The translations under genes and the position numbers were made by a program. From Microbacterium ulmi (GTDB lineage: Bacteria; Actinomycetota; Actinomycetes; Actinomycetales; Microbacteriaceae): a DNA stretch of 64,000 bases. Under the pieces are notes generated by a model. That model was not told the origin of the DNA and ran no database searches. It saw nothing but the letters and a program-made list of their open reading frames with translations. The stretch spans positions 553,057 through 617,056 of the forward strand of contig NZ_JAAOZF010000001.1 of assembly GCF_011759705.1 (NCBI RefSeq). Direction: 5' to 3'. Shown here piece by piece: positions 63,865-64,000 of this stretch. Position 1 is the first letter of the stretch, and every line of letters begins with the position of its first letter.

Positions 63865-64000
63865 TCGCGCTGCGCCGCGATCTCGGTGTCGCCTCGCCAA
63901 GCCTGTAGCAGGAGCGGGGCTTGGCCACTCCGCCCCTCCACACGCCGCCCCGCGGCGCGCGGAGCCTCTGCGGAGCGGGACCGCCCGCAGGCGGGTTCAC

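Overview
The window is high-GC DNA (about 70% by eye) from an actinobacterium. It most resembles the family Microbacteriaceae (Microbacterium or a close relative). The reasons are the tRNA-Trp-secE-nusG-rplK-rplA cluster, a NusG with a long acidic extension, murB next to paired MaoC-type dehydratases, a RamB-type regulator beside the glyoxylate genes, abundant leaderless starts, and near-exclusive use of G/C-ending codons. The genus is an inference.

Layout. 0-7.6 kb: end of a zinc/quinone-type oxidoreductase, a divergent argP/lysE-type regulator-exporter pair, a DUF1801 protein, acylphosphatase, and a GntR-regulated MFS permease plus DHDPS-like aldolase. 7.6-10.5 kb: core translation/export genes rplA, rplK, nusG, secE and tRNA-Trp, all on the minus strand. 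10.6-20 kb: an FMN-binding protein, then a polyamine/GABA cluster (aminotransferase, flavin amine oxidase, Usp protein, APC permease, aldehyde dehydrogenase) divergent from a PucR regulator. 20-33 kb: a large uronate-polysaccharide locus. It has kduI, kduD, an FAH-family protein, GH88/105 hydrolase, DUF624, a complete sugar ABC importer and DUF2264 on the minus strand, and a heparinase II/III-like lyase plus a DeoR-LacI hybrid regulator on the plus strand. 33-39 kb: a deletion scar, then a phosphonate-type ABC importer (phnC, D, E, E) with an RpiR regulator and a HAD phosphatase. 39-45 kb: ramB, aceA and aceB (glyoxylate shunt) and small membrane proteins. 45-51 kb: aspartate-type aminotransferase, two YCII proteins with an ECF sigma factor, a 38-aa small gene, murB and two hot-dog dehydratases. 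51-60 kb: a TauE/SafE exporter, a DUF2510 protein, and a ribose-type sugar ABC system with an isomerase, a Gfo/Idh/MocA dehydrogenase and a ROK regulator. 60-64 kb: a membrane protein, a decayed SMP-30 gene, a VOC-type protein, another membrane protein and a shortened ParE-like toxin.

The genes mostly form self-contained catabolic modules. Each has its own importer, enzymes and divergent regulator, typical of a soil or plant-associated scavenger of plant sugars, polyamines, phosphonates and C2 compounds.

Two non-coding patterns stand out. (1) A short word, GGATGCCGC / GCGGCATCC, recurs on the order of 100 times on both strands. In genes it forces the otherwise avoided codons GAT (Asp) and GCA (Ala), it forms inverted pairs in several terminators, and it is concentrated in an array at 60.3-60.7 kb. 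(2) Most of the longer gaps between convergent genes hold an expanded tandem-repeat array with a different unit at each place (84, about 115, 105, 70 and about 19 bp). Two of these arrays are built from copies of the adjacent gene's own 3' end.
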